A DNA stretch of 10,195 nt from a candidate division WOR-3 bacterium (lineage in GTDB: Bacteria > SDB-A), in contig JAFGON010000069.1 in assembly GCA_016926475.1 (NCBI GenBank), forward strand, positions 1-10,195, read 5' to 3'. The notes beneath the pieces are model-generated. The model worked only from the letters and a program-made list of their open reading frames with translations. It ran no database searches and was not told where the DNA came from. Shown here piece after piece: positions 1-6,393 of the stretch (position 1 is its first letter; the number at the start of each line of letters is the position of its first letter). The position numbers and the translations under genes were made by a program.

Positions 1-2
1 AC

Positions 3-1115
3 AGTGAAGAACAGCAAAGGGAAATAGACGTCATTGACAATCCGATTCCTTTTGCCCCTCTATGGGGACCGGATGTTCTCGTCACCAACGAGTGTGATTT
101 GACCTCACGCGCGGACATAGGATTCGATTACGACTCGGACGGATATCTTTACGTGGTTCTCACTACGAGCAATGCGACGAACGATTCTGTTAAAGTTTAC
201 CGTTCGACCGACAGAGGCCTCACATGGGTAAACATTTACACGCTGTGGTTTTCAATATCCAATCCGGTCCGTTTTTTAGATTTTGATATCAGGGTCAGCA
301 AGAACGACGCGACGCCCGACATGTATTTCGCTTGGATAGATTCGTCTTATACGACGAATACAAGAAGATTCTGGTTCGGAAAAATCCCTGTCGATGGTTC
401 GGCTCCGACCTGGTATGAATTCGACAGTACTGTGGTTCAGACCAGCAACCTCAGAAATCTCGACATGGACATAAATGAAACCGCTGATCCCTATGTAGTG
501 ATTACTTACGTGAATAATGAAATTCAGTGGAGATCGGCGTTATCTCTCGATCAAGGGATAACATGGACGTATTACTATCATTCAAGTAATGCAAACGCGG
601 AATATCCATCTTGCACTTTCAGCGATGAGACGCATTCCCATGTTGCTGCGGTTTGGGGGGGCAGCTATAACGACGGCATAAGATTGAGAAACGGAGCCAT
701 ATCGGGAGGCTATTCCTATGTCTGGCTAAACGATACTTCAGACTATACAGCAAAATCGCAGCTTTTCATATCAGCAGACAAAACAGCTTCGAATCCGAAC
801 AACCGGATAGTCGCAGTCTGGAGATACAATTCAGGGACAGATTCTAGAATTTATCAGAATATAAGCACTGATGCCGGCACTAACTGGCAAGGAGAACAAA
901 TTCACACACTCGTCGGTGATGTCCAATCGGCAAATCCTTTCATCAGATTCGGACAAAGCAACTTTGCCCTTTTCACCGCTCTTGATTATCAATTCACAGA
1001 TGATTCTCTTTTTGTCTGTTACTACAGAACTTCTGACGATTCATGGGGGGGGGTAAATATTATCCCAACGACTACCGCCCTTCGGGACTTCTACCTTCAG
1101 TCGGAACTTATGTAA
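3..1115 (+). CDS. Secreted Asp-box (BNR/sialidase-like) beta-propeller protein, 5'-truncated by the window edge and frameshifted
   Basis: The frame is open from base 3, so the true start lies upstream; the first internal start-like codon (TTG at 99) is not the real one. Three Asp boxes of the S-x-D-x-G-x-T-W type are visible: STDRGLTW (204-227), SLDQGITW (543-566) and STDAGTNW (864-887). Such repeats cap blades of beta-propellers in sialidases and in many secreted proteins of unknown activity. I see no convincing sialidase catalytic set, so no enzyme activity is claimed. The frame runs into TAA at 1113-1115 shortly after nine consecutive G (1045-1053). The homologous reading continues in another frame as the next feature, which holds the C-terminal sorting domain. 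The region after base 45 resembles the end of the gene at 9875 (WGPDVLVT versus WGTDALVS). That comparison suggests about 90 residues, including a signal peptide, are missing on the left. The protein is probably exported and cell-surface attached or released. Confidence 0.8.
   Translation, partial: SEEQQREIDVIDNPIPFAPLWGPDVLVTNECDLTSRADIGFDYDSDGYLYVVLTTSNATNDSVKVYRSTDRGLTWVNIYTLWFSISNPVRFLDFDIRVSKNDATPDMYFAWIDSSYTTNTRRFWFGKIPVDGSAPTWYEFDSTVVQTSNLRNLDMDINETADPYVVITYVNNEIQWRSALSLDQGITWTYYYHSSNANAEYPSCTFSDETHSHVAAVWGGSYNDGIRLRNGAISGGYSYVWLNDTSDYTAKSQLFISADKTASNPNNRIVAVWRYNSGTDSRIYQNISTDAGTNWQGEQIHTLVGDVQSANPFIRFGQSNFALFTALDYQFTDDSLFVCYYRTSDDSWGGVNIIPTTTALRDFYLQSELM
1045..1053 (+). repeat. Homopolymer run of nine G inside the coding sequence
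   Basis: Nine consecutive G lie exactly where the reading frame of the Asp-box gene is lost. Ten or seven G would join the upstream and downstream frames. Long G runs are classic slippage sites and also classic sequencing-error sites. A shorter run of seven G at 655-661 in the same gene, which also encodes Trp-Gly-Gly, keeps the frame. Confidence 0.85.
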
Positions 1116-1499
1116 CAGCGAATGATATTTCTGGCAGAATAGTAATTTACAGGCAATATGCGACAAATCCAGTATGGTTTGACAGGTGGAATCATTACAA
1201 TTCCGTCGAAGAACAGCCCTCGGGAACGCTGTCGGATATATCCGCGTCTCTTGTCAAGAATAACGGCTCGGTTACCGTCAGTTTTTCCGTCTCATCCGAT
1301 GCATGGGTGAACATTGAAGTATATGACGCCCTGGGAAGGAAAGTGAATTCCTTAGCAGACGGGGTCTACTCTTCAGGGAATTCACACCGTTGTATGGAAC
1401 CTTCAGAACTCTTTTGGGCAGGGTGTAGGAGCCGGCAGGTATTTCATCAAGTTGATGAATGAGGGCAACGTCAAAACCATGCCGGTAGAAATATTTTAA
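1054..1499 (+). pseudogene. C-terminal continuation of the Asp-box protein, in shifted frames, with T9SS-like sorting domain
   Basis: After the run of G the coding signal moves one frame: a 10-G (or 7-G) tract would give ...SDDSWGGGKYYPNDYRPSG... and continue to about base 1376. There a second one-base shift is needed. Dropping one G of GGG at 1376-1378 gives ADGVYSSGIHTVVWN and then the original frame to TAA at 1497-1499. The rebuilt tail has the features of a Por/T9SS type A or FlgD-like C-terminal domain: alternating beta strands, N-I-E-V-Y-D-A-L-G-R-K-V, then G-x-G-A-G-R-Y-F-I-K-L and a short basic/hydrophobic end. In known families this domain directs outer-membrane export and attachment. 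Read literally, the window yields a product that stops at 1115 without this tail. A separate gene starting at ATG 1043 is unlikely, because it has no ribosome binding site and begins in mid-domain. The two shifts could be sequencing indels, slippage variation, or true decay. Confidence 0.7.
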
Positions 1500-2071
1500 A
1501 AAGGGGGCGATTGCCCCCTTTTTATTTCCATCAATAATTTTTGAAATGTTTTCAGAAGATTCAACGCAAGTGCTTTATCGAATTCATTTAGTTGTTTTTC
1601 AATGTATCCCATGTCAAAAACGGGATTTTTAAGCAGAATATTCTTTGCATCTTCAATGTCTCTTGGTCGTCCTGAAAAAATCTTGAAAATCAGCAGATCC
1701 TCTAATGAAGCATAATTTACGCTGATGCCGTCAATGATTATTCTTTTTGCTCTTTCAATCGCCTTTTTTTCAAACTCCGAATTTGAAAAAATCAAATCAA
1801 TTTTTATAGCAGTTACCGGGTCGATTAGTGGGAGAACCATTGTCTTATTTACAAACTCAGAGGGATGATCCACCAGGCATTTCAACTCCAGATCCCCTGT
1901 TATGGCGAGTATATTTTGAATTTCATTGGTATCAACTCCAAGGGTTACGTCAATATCATTCGTCATTCGGGGTTCACCGTATATCAATACGGCCTGTCCT
2001 CCGATGATAATGTAAGGAATGCCGTTTTTTTGAAAGCTTTGAGCTAATCCAAGGATAAGTTTTTTGAACAT
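1496..2071 (-). CDS. Minimal nucleotidyltransferase, AbiEii/MNT-like (DUF6036-type) family
   Basis: This 191-residue protein shows the nucleotidyltransferase fold signature. YIIIGGQAVLIYG (residues 20-32) holds the GG loop, TNDIDV (37-42) gives the paired metal-binding acids D39 and D41, and IKIDLIF (89-95) gives the third acid D92. A later LLIFKIFSGRPRDIEDAKNIL segment (126-146) carries the K...R-x-R-D-x-x-D pattern usual in AbiEii-like and DUF6036 proteins. Such proteins transfer a nucleotide to RNA or protein and are often the toxin or modifying partner in two-gene modules; the target here is unknown. The start ATG at 2071 lies 28 bases inside the upstream small gene and lacks a clear ribosome binding site, which suggests translational coupling. 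The last residues (KRGQSPPF) are encoded by the terminator stem, and the stop TAA (1496-1498) overlaps the stop of the convergent gene. The fold is confident; the biological role is not. Confidence 0.82.
   Translation of the reverse strand: MFKKLILGLAQSFQKNGIPYIIIGGQAVLIYGEPRMTNDIDVTLGVDTNEIQNILAITGDLELKCLVDHPSEFVNKTMVLPLIDPVTAIKIDLIFSNSEFEKKAIERAKRIIIDGISVNYASLEDLLIFKIFSGRPRDIEDAKNILLKNPVFDMGYIEKQLNEFDKALALNLLKTFQKLLMEIKRGQSPPF
1498..1523. terminator. Bidirectional intrinsic terminator between convergent genes
   Basis: A perfect 11-bp inverted repeat, AAAAAGGGGGC at 1498-1508 and GCCCCCTTTTT at 1513-1523, encloses a 4-base loop (GATT). A GC-rich core flanked by A and T tracts gives a U-rich tail in either direction. 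It can therefore end transcripts from the plus-strand Asp-box gene and from the minus-strand nucleotidyltransferase. It overlaps the 3' end of the minus-strand gene and touches the stop codon of the plus-strand gene. Confidence 0.9.
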
Positions 2072-2262
2072 TTATTTAGAATTGCCGCGATTCTGATGTT
2101 TTTTTTTGTGCCTTCTAATAAACTGTCGTTTTTTTCAGCACTTATAAATCTGGTCCAGATGTACATCTCTTCAAATATTTCTAATTTTTTTTCGAAAGGG
2201 AGATTTTCTTTTCTACGGAAATCGTCGAGAAATTTTTTGTAAAGATTTGAATTTGAAACCAT
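2044..2262 (-). CDS. Small uncharacterised protein, putative partner of the nucleotidyltransferase
   Basis: A small, charged, probably helical protein (72 residues from ATG 2262) with a core FLDDFRRKENLPFEKKLEIFEEMY and an ending KKNIRIAAILNK. I do not recognise a named family. The frame extends back to ATG 2277 and to a TTG at 2289, but TTG 2289 sits in the stem of the hairpin behind wecB, which makes it an unlikely start. No clear ribosome binding site precedes any of the three candidates, so the exact start is uncertain. It overlaps the nucleotidyltransferase by 28 bases and is probably co-transcribed with it, possibly by read-through from wecB 68 bases upstream. Small protein plus overlapping nucleotidyltransferase is the usual layout of toxin-antitoxin-like modules, in which the small first gene is often the antitoxin. 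No helix-turn-helix or HEPN R-x4-6-H motif was seen, so that role is a guess. Confidence 0.6.
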   Translation of the reverse strand: MVSNSNLYKKFLDDFRRKENLPFEKKLEIFEEMYIWTRFISAEKNDSLLEGTKKNIRIAAILNKCSKNLSLD

Positions 2263-2288
2263 AAAATATTTTATCATAAATACTGACA

Positions 2289-2324
2289 AATCAGAACAAG
2301 CAAAGAAATCTGCCTGTTCTGATT
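2289..2324 (-). terminator. Inverted repeat after wecB, likely weak terminator or attenuator
   Basis: AATCAGAACA (2289-2298) pairs perfectly with TGTTCTGATT (2315-2324). After one mismatch, GCA (2300-2302) pairs with TGC (2311-2313), leaving an 8-base loop. It lies directly after the wecB stop codon (2330). On the minus strand the stem ends in TT and is followed by only a moderately T-rich stretch, so it may allow read-through into the small gene downstream. Confidence 0.55.
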
Positions 2325-2329
2325 AAATA

Positions 2330-3412
2330 TCACCAATCAGCCAAATAACGGGCTATTCTTTCTCCAGCTCTGCCGTCCCAGAGTTCTGGGACAACGCCTT
2401 TTTTCCATTTTCCGGCGATTATATCAGACACTTTGCTTTTTATGATCGAAAAGTCGAGAGGAACGAGTTCATTTGTGCCTTCTGTCACTGTTATCGGCCT
2501 TTCAGTATTCGGTCTGAGGGTCAGGCATGGAACTTTAAAATAAGTCGTCTCTTCCTGGACTCCTCCGGAGTCTGTCAAGACTAATTTCGCGTTTTTTTCA
2601 ACCTCTATAAACTTGCTGTATTTGAGGGGTTCGGTTAGAATTATATCTTTTTTTAGAAGTTTCTCTTTATACGCGGAGTTTTTAAGTTTTTTCAAAGTTC
2701 TCGGATGAACTGGGAAGACGATTTTTATCATGTCCGATAAACCTGTCAGGATGTCAGCGATTATTTTTAAATTTTCTTGGTCGTCGACATTTGATGGCCT
2801 GTGTATTGTGACAAGGCAGTATTCTCCTTTTTGCAAATCCATAGAACCAAGGATTTTTCCGTCGAGTTTTCCGGATATATAAACCAGTGAATCTATCATT
2901 GGATTTCCAACGAAATAAACCCGCCCGAAGACGTTTTCCTTTTTAAGATTATCCCCTGCGTTTTTGCAGGTTGTGAATAGTATTTCACTGAGTTGATCAG
3001 TTACCATTCTGTTTATCTCTTCGGGCATGCTCCTGTCGAAAGATCTAAGACCCGATTCTATATGAGCGGATGGGATTCCAATCTTTGCCGCTGTTATCGC
3101 GCATGCCATAGTCGAATTGACATCGCCGGCGACCACTATACTACTGGGTTTGTTTTCGGTGCACCATTTCTCGAATTCGGTCATAACTTTTGAAGTCTGG
3201 AATGCATGGCTTCCGCTCCCCGCACCGAGGAAAGCGTCAGGTTTTCGAAGGTCTAATTCTTCGAGAAAAGTTTCGCTCATTGAAAAGTCGTAATGCTGAC
3301 CGGTGTGGACAAACAGCATATTTTTACCTGTTAGCTTCTCATAAACCTTTAAAACAGGGGCAACTTTCATGAAATTAGGCCTTGCGCCGGCTACAATAGC
3401 GATTTTGTCCAT
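2330..3412 (-). CDS. wecB: UDP-N-acetylglucosamine 2-epimerase (non-hydrolysing)
   Basis: Interconverts UDP-GlcNAc and UDP-ManNAc in the cytoplasm, feeding ManNAc or ManNAcA into surface polysaccharide. At 360 residues it has the normal family length. Characteristic blocks run in order: GARPNFMK (9-16), HTGQHYD (36-42), AGDVNST (95-101), HIESGLRSFDRSMPEEINR (117-135), VGNPMIDSL (168-176), TIHRPSN (202-208), VFPVHPRT (232-239), TDSGGVQEE (280-288) and RPNTERPIT (300-308). D97, E119, the PEE glutamates and H204 match the catalytic and substrate residues known from the E. coli enzyme. The start ATG at 3412 is preceded by AGGGAG (plus-strand 3417-3422), and a good promoter lies just upstream. It is the first gene of a minus-strand unit whose other members are the small protein and the nucleotidyltransferase. 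No other glycan genes are in the window. Confidence 0.95.
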   Translation of the reverse strand: MDKIAIVAGARPNFMKVAPVLKVYEKLTGKNMLFVHTGQHYDFSMSETFLEELDLRKPDAFLGAGSGSHAFQTSKVMTEFEKWCTENKPSSIVVAGDVNSTMACAITAAKIGIPSAHIESGLRSFDRSMPEEINRMVTDQLSEILFTTCKNAGDNLKKENVFGRVYFVGNPMIDSLVYISGKLDGKILGSMDLQKGEYCLVTIHRPSNVDDQENLKIIADILTGLSDMIKIVFPVHPRTLKKLKNSAYKEKLLKKDIILTEPLKYSKFIEVEKNAKLVLTDSGGVQEETTYFKVPCLTLRPNTERPITVTEGTNELVPLDFSIIKSKVSDIIAGKWKKGVVPELWDGRAGERIARYLADW

Positions 3413-3435
3413 TTTTCTCCCTAAAGATTTTTTTG

Positions 3436-3464
3436 ACTATAGCATTGACTATCATACCAATCAA
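3436..3464 (-). promoter_or_regulatory. Sigma-70-type promoter of wecB with extended -10
   Basis: Read on the minus strand: TTGATT (3464-3459), a 17-base spacer, then TATAGT (3441-3436) preceded by TGC, an extended -10. Expected transcription start is near 3429, giving a leader of about 17 bases with the AGGGAG ribosome binding site. The plus strand over the same region holds two copies of TTGACTAT 12 bases apart (3433-3452), which could be an operator or chance. Confidence 0.6.
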
Positions 3465-3572
3465 CCTTTGTTCTTTGAATGTTAACTTCAATTCCTGTTT
3501 AGGTAAAATGTGATATTTTTTTGGATAACCTGCTTAAATTCTAAAAATTAAACGGTCGTCATTAACAATGAA

Positions 3573-3600
3573 TTGAATGCTTATTTATAGTATTTGTAAT
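3573..3600 (+). promoter_or_regulatory. Possible promoter of the beta-helix gene
   Basis: TTGAAT (3573-3578), a 16-base spacer and TGTAAT (3595-3600) resemble -35 and -10 boxes, with a predicted start near 3607 and a leader of about 40 bases. The surrounding 3413-3641 region is AT-rich, so chance matches are possible. The rest of this divergent spacer shows no other strong structure. Confidence 0.4.
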
Positions 3601-3647
3601 GGAGATGTTTTCAGCATAAAATTAGAACAAAACACAAGGAGATGGTC

Positions 3648-5258
3648 ATGAAAACAATTTTATCATTTCTGGCCTTGGTGTTTTTTACAGTATGCCTCTT
3701 AAGTTCAGCAACTTACTATGTTGACGGAGACGATCCTTCGGCAAGTAATTCCAACCCGGGAACATTGAATTTGCCGTGGTTGACCATTCAGCATGCATCT
3801 GAGCAAATGGTAGCCGGAGATACTGTTTTTATTAGAGCTGCAGTTTACCAGGAAAATGTAATTACGACCAACAGCGGCAACACAAATGACGGACCAATAG
3901 TTTTCGTGAACTATCCAGGTGAGAATTTTGTGCTCGATGGAACTTCAGTTGGAAACAGCACTGGATTGCGGGTATTTAACTCCTACATTACAATAGAAGG
4001 ATGGGAGATATCAAACTGGTCTGACAATGGCGTCTGGATGAGTGGAGCAAGTCATGTTACTTTTAAAAACTGTAAAGTTCACGATGTTTTTTACGGAATC
4101 GGCATTTCAGACTCCAGCCATGATTTTCTTCTCGACCATGTCGAAACTTACAATTTCACTTTATACGGTGTTGATGTCTCTCCGGGCACTGGTTCATGCT
4201 ACAACGGGACATTTTTAAATTGCATTTCCCGCAATGGACGAGATCCCCAGCAGAATGTAGATGGTTTTGCTCTCGGACACGGTGATCAGCACGACTTCGT
4301 TTTCAGCAACTGCACAACATACGATGTCTATGATGGCTTTGATATAAGCTCACGCAAATCTACACTCAACTCTTGTCTGGCTTATAATTGTTGGAACGGA
4401 GGATATAAATTGTGGCAGGACTCCGTCTCATTGGTAAATTGCATAGGTTTTGGTTCTGTCGGTTCAAATGTAGAACTCGACTGGAGCGGCTCTCCGACGA
4501 CGACAGAAATTGTCAATTGCACGTTTTTTGGAGCCGGAACATATACCGTATGGGTTGAAAACCAAAACGACACTCTTCGAATGTATAATACAATTCTTGC
4601 CGGCGGAGATAACATCGGTTTGTCTTTTGAGCAGTATAGCACCGCCAATTACTTCGGAGATTATAACCTGTTCCACAACAACGACCAATCCCGCGCGATT
4701 TCGGTCGCCTACACCGACGAATTTTCTTTGACGGATATTGCAAACGGACTCTGGACAACTTACTCAGGGCAGGATTCTCATTCCATTGTCGTCTATGACG
4801 CCGCGAATATATTTGTCGATATGGTTCTTCATAATTTTCACCTTCTATCTTCCAGCCCTGCAATTGACAGCGCTTCTCCCGCATACGCTCCATCCTGGGA
4901 CTTCGACGGAAACCCTCGACCTTTCGGCACCGGTTTCGATATCGGCGCGTATGAATATCAAGGTGTCGGAGTTGATGAGATTCAAAGATCGACAACCCTA
5001 AGAAGTATAGTTTTTCTTGTTCAAAACGAATCTCTGAAATTGAGTTTTAGTTTATTAAAAAAAGCTCAGGTCGATTTAGATATTTTCAGCATAGATGGAC
5101 GAAAATTATCTAACCCGATATCTGGTGAATTAAATCCCGGTGAGTACCAATACAATTTCAATACCCATACAATAAACCTCGATTCGCAAGGATTGTATTT
5201 TGCTGTTCTCAATATTGGAGGAAAGTGGTTTTTGACGAAAATATTGATCTTGAATTGA
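3648..5258 (+). CDS. Secreted right-handed parallel beta-helix protein with choice-of-anchor Q-like segment and C-terminal sorting domain
   Basis: 536 residues if begun at ATG 3648. AAGGAG at 3636-3641 abuts an earlier in-frame ATG (3642) but is correctly spaced, 6 bases, from ATG 3648, so the latter is preferred. Residues 1-21 form a signal peptide (MKTILSFLALVFF...LLSSA). Next comes the segment YYVDGDDPSAS.NPGT..PW.TIQHA...AGDTVFIRAAVYQE, typical of extracellular beta-helix proteins of the DUF1565/pectate-lyase-like class. Residues about 90-340 have the repeated short strands and N/C-rich turns of PbH1 coils. DFDGNPRPFGTGFDIGAYEYQG matches the end of choice-of-anchor Q proteins. The last ~80 residues, with the core VDLDIFSIDGRKL and GLYFAVLNIGGKWFLTKILIL, resemble the T9SS type A sorting domain also seen in the rebuilt Asp-box protein. 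Likely exported and surface-bound, perhaps contacting polysaccharide. No catalytic residues could be assigned, so enzyme activity is not claimed. Confidence 0.88.
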   Translation: MKTILSFLALVFFTVCLLSSATYYVDGDDPSASNSNPGTLNLPWLTIQHASEQMVAGDTVFIRAAVYQENVITTNSGNTNDGPIVFVNYPGENFVLDGTSVGNSTGLRVFNSYITIEGWEISNWSDNGVWMSGASHVTFKNCKVHDVFYGIGISDSSHDFLLDHVETYNFTLYGVDVSPGTGSCYNGTFLNCISRNGRDPQQNVDGFALGHGDQHDFVFSNCTTYDVYDGFDISSRKSTLNSCLAYNCWNGGYKLWQDSVSLVNCIGFGSVGSNVELDWSGSPTTTEIVNCTFFGAGTYTVWVENQNDTLRMYNTILAGGDNIGLSFEQYSTANYFGDYNLFHNNDQSRAISVAYTDEFSLTDIANGLWTTYSGQDSHSIVVYDAANIFVDMVLHNFHLLSSSPAIDSASPAYAPSWDFDGNPRPFGTGFDIGAYEYQGVGVDEIQRSTTLRSIVFLVQNESLKLSFSLLKKAQVDLDIFSIDGRKLSNPISGELNPGEYQYNFNTHTINLDSQGLYFAVLNIGGKWFLTKILILN

Positions 5259-5315
5259 ACGTCAAAATTATCGTGATACAATTTATGATGTTGGTCAAAA
5301 AAATAAATTTATAAA

Positions 5316-5360
5316 AATACCTCTTGAATGGGTATTGTCAGGAGGAGCGATTAGATCGCT
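5316..5360 (+). other. Two small hairpins around an orphan AGGAGG in the spacer behind the beta-helix gene
   Basis: AATACC (5316-5321) pairs with GGTATT (5331-5336), and AGCGAT (5346-5351) pairs with ATCGCT (5355-5360) followed by TTATTATT. A perfect Shine-Dalgarno-like AGGAGG (5340-5345) lies between them with no start codon at usable distance. The second hairpin may be a weak terminator for the beta-helix gene. The 156-base spacer holds no credible small gene. Confidence 0.35.
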
Positions 5361-5366
5361 TTATTA

Positions 5367-5395
5367 TTGCCGGACATTTCTGAACTGGTTTAAAT
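5367..5395 (+). promoter_or_regulatory. Weak candidate promoter for the 7-TM sensor/regulator operon
   Basis: TTGCCG (5367-5372), a 17-base spacer and TTAAAT (5390-5395) would start a transcript near 5402, only about 13 bases before ATG 5415. That fits the absence of a ribosome binding site there. Both boxes match the consensus only partly. Confidence 0.25.
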
Positions 5396-5414
5396 CATTA
5401 AAAACCGCTAATAT

Positions 5415-6347
5415 ATGAAACAATTCATTCTTATTGGTATTGCCTCCGTCCTGTTTACAGTGTCATCCTACCATTTCTTTTTGTATTTTTATGTCAAAAA
5501 AAACGGTAAAAGAGATTTGTATTTTGCAATTTCCACTTTCGGAGGGGCTCTTTTTTCATTTTTTGCGTTTTTGATGTCTTCTGGAAAATCTCCCGAGGCG
5601 ATACTGTGGTTACACAGAATCAGGATGTTGGGCTTGATGATATGCATCTGTGCGTGGGGGTATTGCTTGTATGATATCTATTTCAAAAAAAGTCTGGTCC
5701 CGAAAATTTACCTTATTTTCTCGATTTTAATAGCCTTGTCCCTGCCGACAAAAATTTTCCTTTCGCTTCCTGTTGTTGAATACACCGCGAGTTTCTTTTC
5801 TGTTGAATTTCATTATTGTTACGCGACGACAAGAATCATGTATTCTGTTTACGCTTTGTCCATACTTGTTTTTTTTATTTATTCACTCTTGCATGTCGCT
5901 TTCTGCAAGAAACCCTCGATATCGAGGATATACGGCCTTATGGCTTTTATCCCAGGAGTTATTGGAGGTATAAACGATTTCGCGGTGACACATGGATTCA
6001 TAAAAAATATATTGATAAGCGAATATCTGGTTTTTGGATTTTTGCTTTCTATTTTTATTCTCTTTCTCAAAAAGGAAAAGGAAGATTATAACACTCTGAA
6101 GCATTTGAATTTGAAACTTGAGGAAGAAGTTCAGCAGAGGACCAAAGACCTCAAAAACTCACTTGAAAAGGTCAGGGTTTTAAGCGGAATGCTTCCAATA
6201 TGCTCCAGGTGCAAAAAAATAAGAGACGACAAAGGTTATTGGAATCAAATCGAAGCTTACATAAGAGATCATTCCGAGGCGGAATTCACCCACAGCCTCT
6301 GCCCGGATTGCGCGAAGGAAATATTTCCTGGATTTGAAGATGAATGA
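5415..6347 (+). CDS. 7-TM sensor-like membrane protein with coiled coil and C-terminal CxxC...CxxC (zinc-ribbon-like) module
   Basis: 310 residues. Seven hydrophobic segments are visible at about 5-27, 36-56, 66-89, 96-118, 138-163, 172-193 and 200-219, resembling the 7-TM input regions found before histidine kinases and GGDEF proteins. A charged coiled coil follows (about 220-256). The tail LSGMLPICSRCKKIRDDKG.W...E.YI..HSEAEF.HSLCPDCA has four cysteines (C263, C266, C296, C299) placed to bind one metal ion, probably zinc. I recognise this tail from the ends of PAS and response-regulator proteins in deltaproteobacteria and related phyla; its function is not established. There is no kinase, cyclase or phosphodiesterase domain, so any output must pass through the cysteine module or a partner. 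ATG 5415 is the first start after an in-frame TAA at 5409-5411, and no ribosome binding site precedes it. The large regulator follows after 46 bases, suggesting an operon. Confidence 0.85.
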   Translation: MKQFILIGIASVLFTVSSYHFFLYFYVKKNGKRDLYFAISTFGGALFSFFAFLMSSGKSPEAILWLHRIRMLGLMICICAWGYCLYDIYFKKSLVPKIYLIFSILIALSLPTKIFLSLPVVEYTASFFSVEFHYCYATTRIMYSVYALSILVFFIYSLLHVAFCKKPSISRIYGLMAFIPGVIGGINDFAVTHGFIKNILISEYLVFGFLLSIFILFLKKEKEDYNTLKHLNLKLEEEVQQRTKDLKNSLEKVRVLSGMLPICSRCKKIRDDKGYWNQIEAYIRDHSEAEFTHSLCPDCAKEIFPGFEDE

Positions 6348-6380
6348 TCAGCATCGAATTTAAAACAAATGGATTAATCT

Positions 6381-6386
6381 AAAGGA
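6381..6386 (+). promoter_or_regulatory. Ribosome binding site selecting a GTG start
   Basis: AAAGGA lies 7 bases before GTG 6394. This supports GTG rather than a later ATG as the start of the AAA-TPR-BTAD regulator, whose ATPase fold begins at once (FVGRQKE). Confidence 0.65.
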
Positions 6387-6393
6387 TAATAGA

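Noticed and set aside
1045-1053. Programmed ribosomal frameshift at the G run
   Set aside because: No X-XXY-YYZ slippery heptamer with a convincing downstream stem was seen, and a second unrelated frameshift follows, so indel or slippage explanations are simpler.
1043-1462. Independent gene starting at ATG 1043
   Set aside because: It begins in mid-domain inside the G run, has no ribosome binding site, and reads as the frameshifted continuation of the upstream gene; its last ~28 residues are out of frame relative to the sorting domain.
3-1499. True sialidase
   Set aside because: Asp boxes alone are shared by many propellers; no FRIP-like motif or catalytic Arg triad/Tyr-Glu pair could be assigned in the visible part.
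3642-3647. ATG 3642 as start of the beta-helix gene
   Set aside because: AAGGAG directly abuts it with no spacing, whereas ATG 3648 is 6 bases away and gives a cleaner signal peptide.
4513-4995. 160-residue minus-strand open frame inside the beta-helix gene
   Set aside because: It is low-complexity and rich in Arg/Cys, as expected of an antisense shadow, and lies wholly within a well-supported secreted-protein gene.
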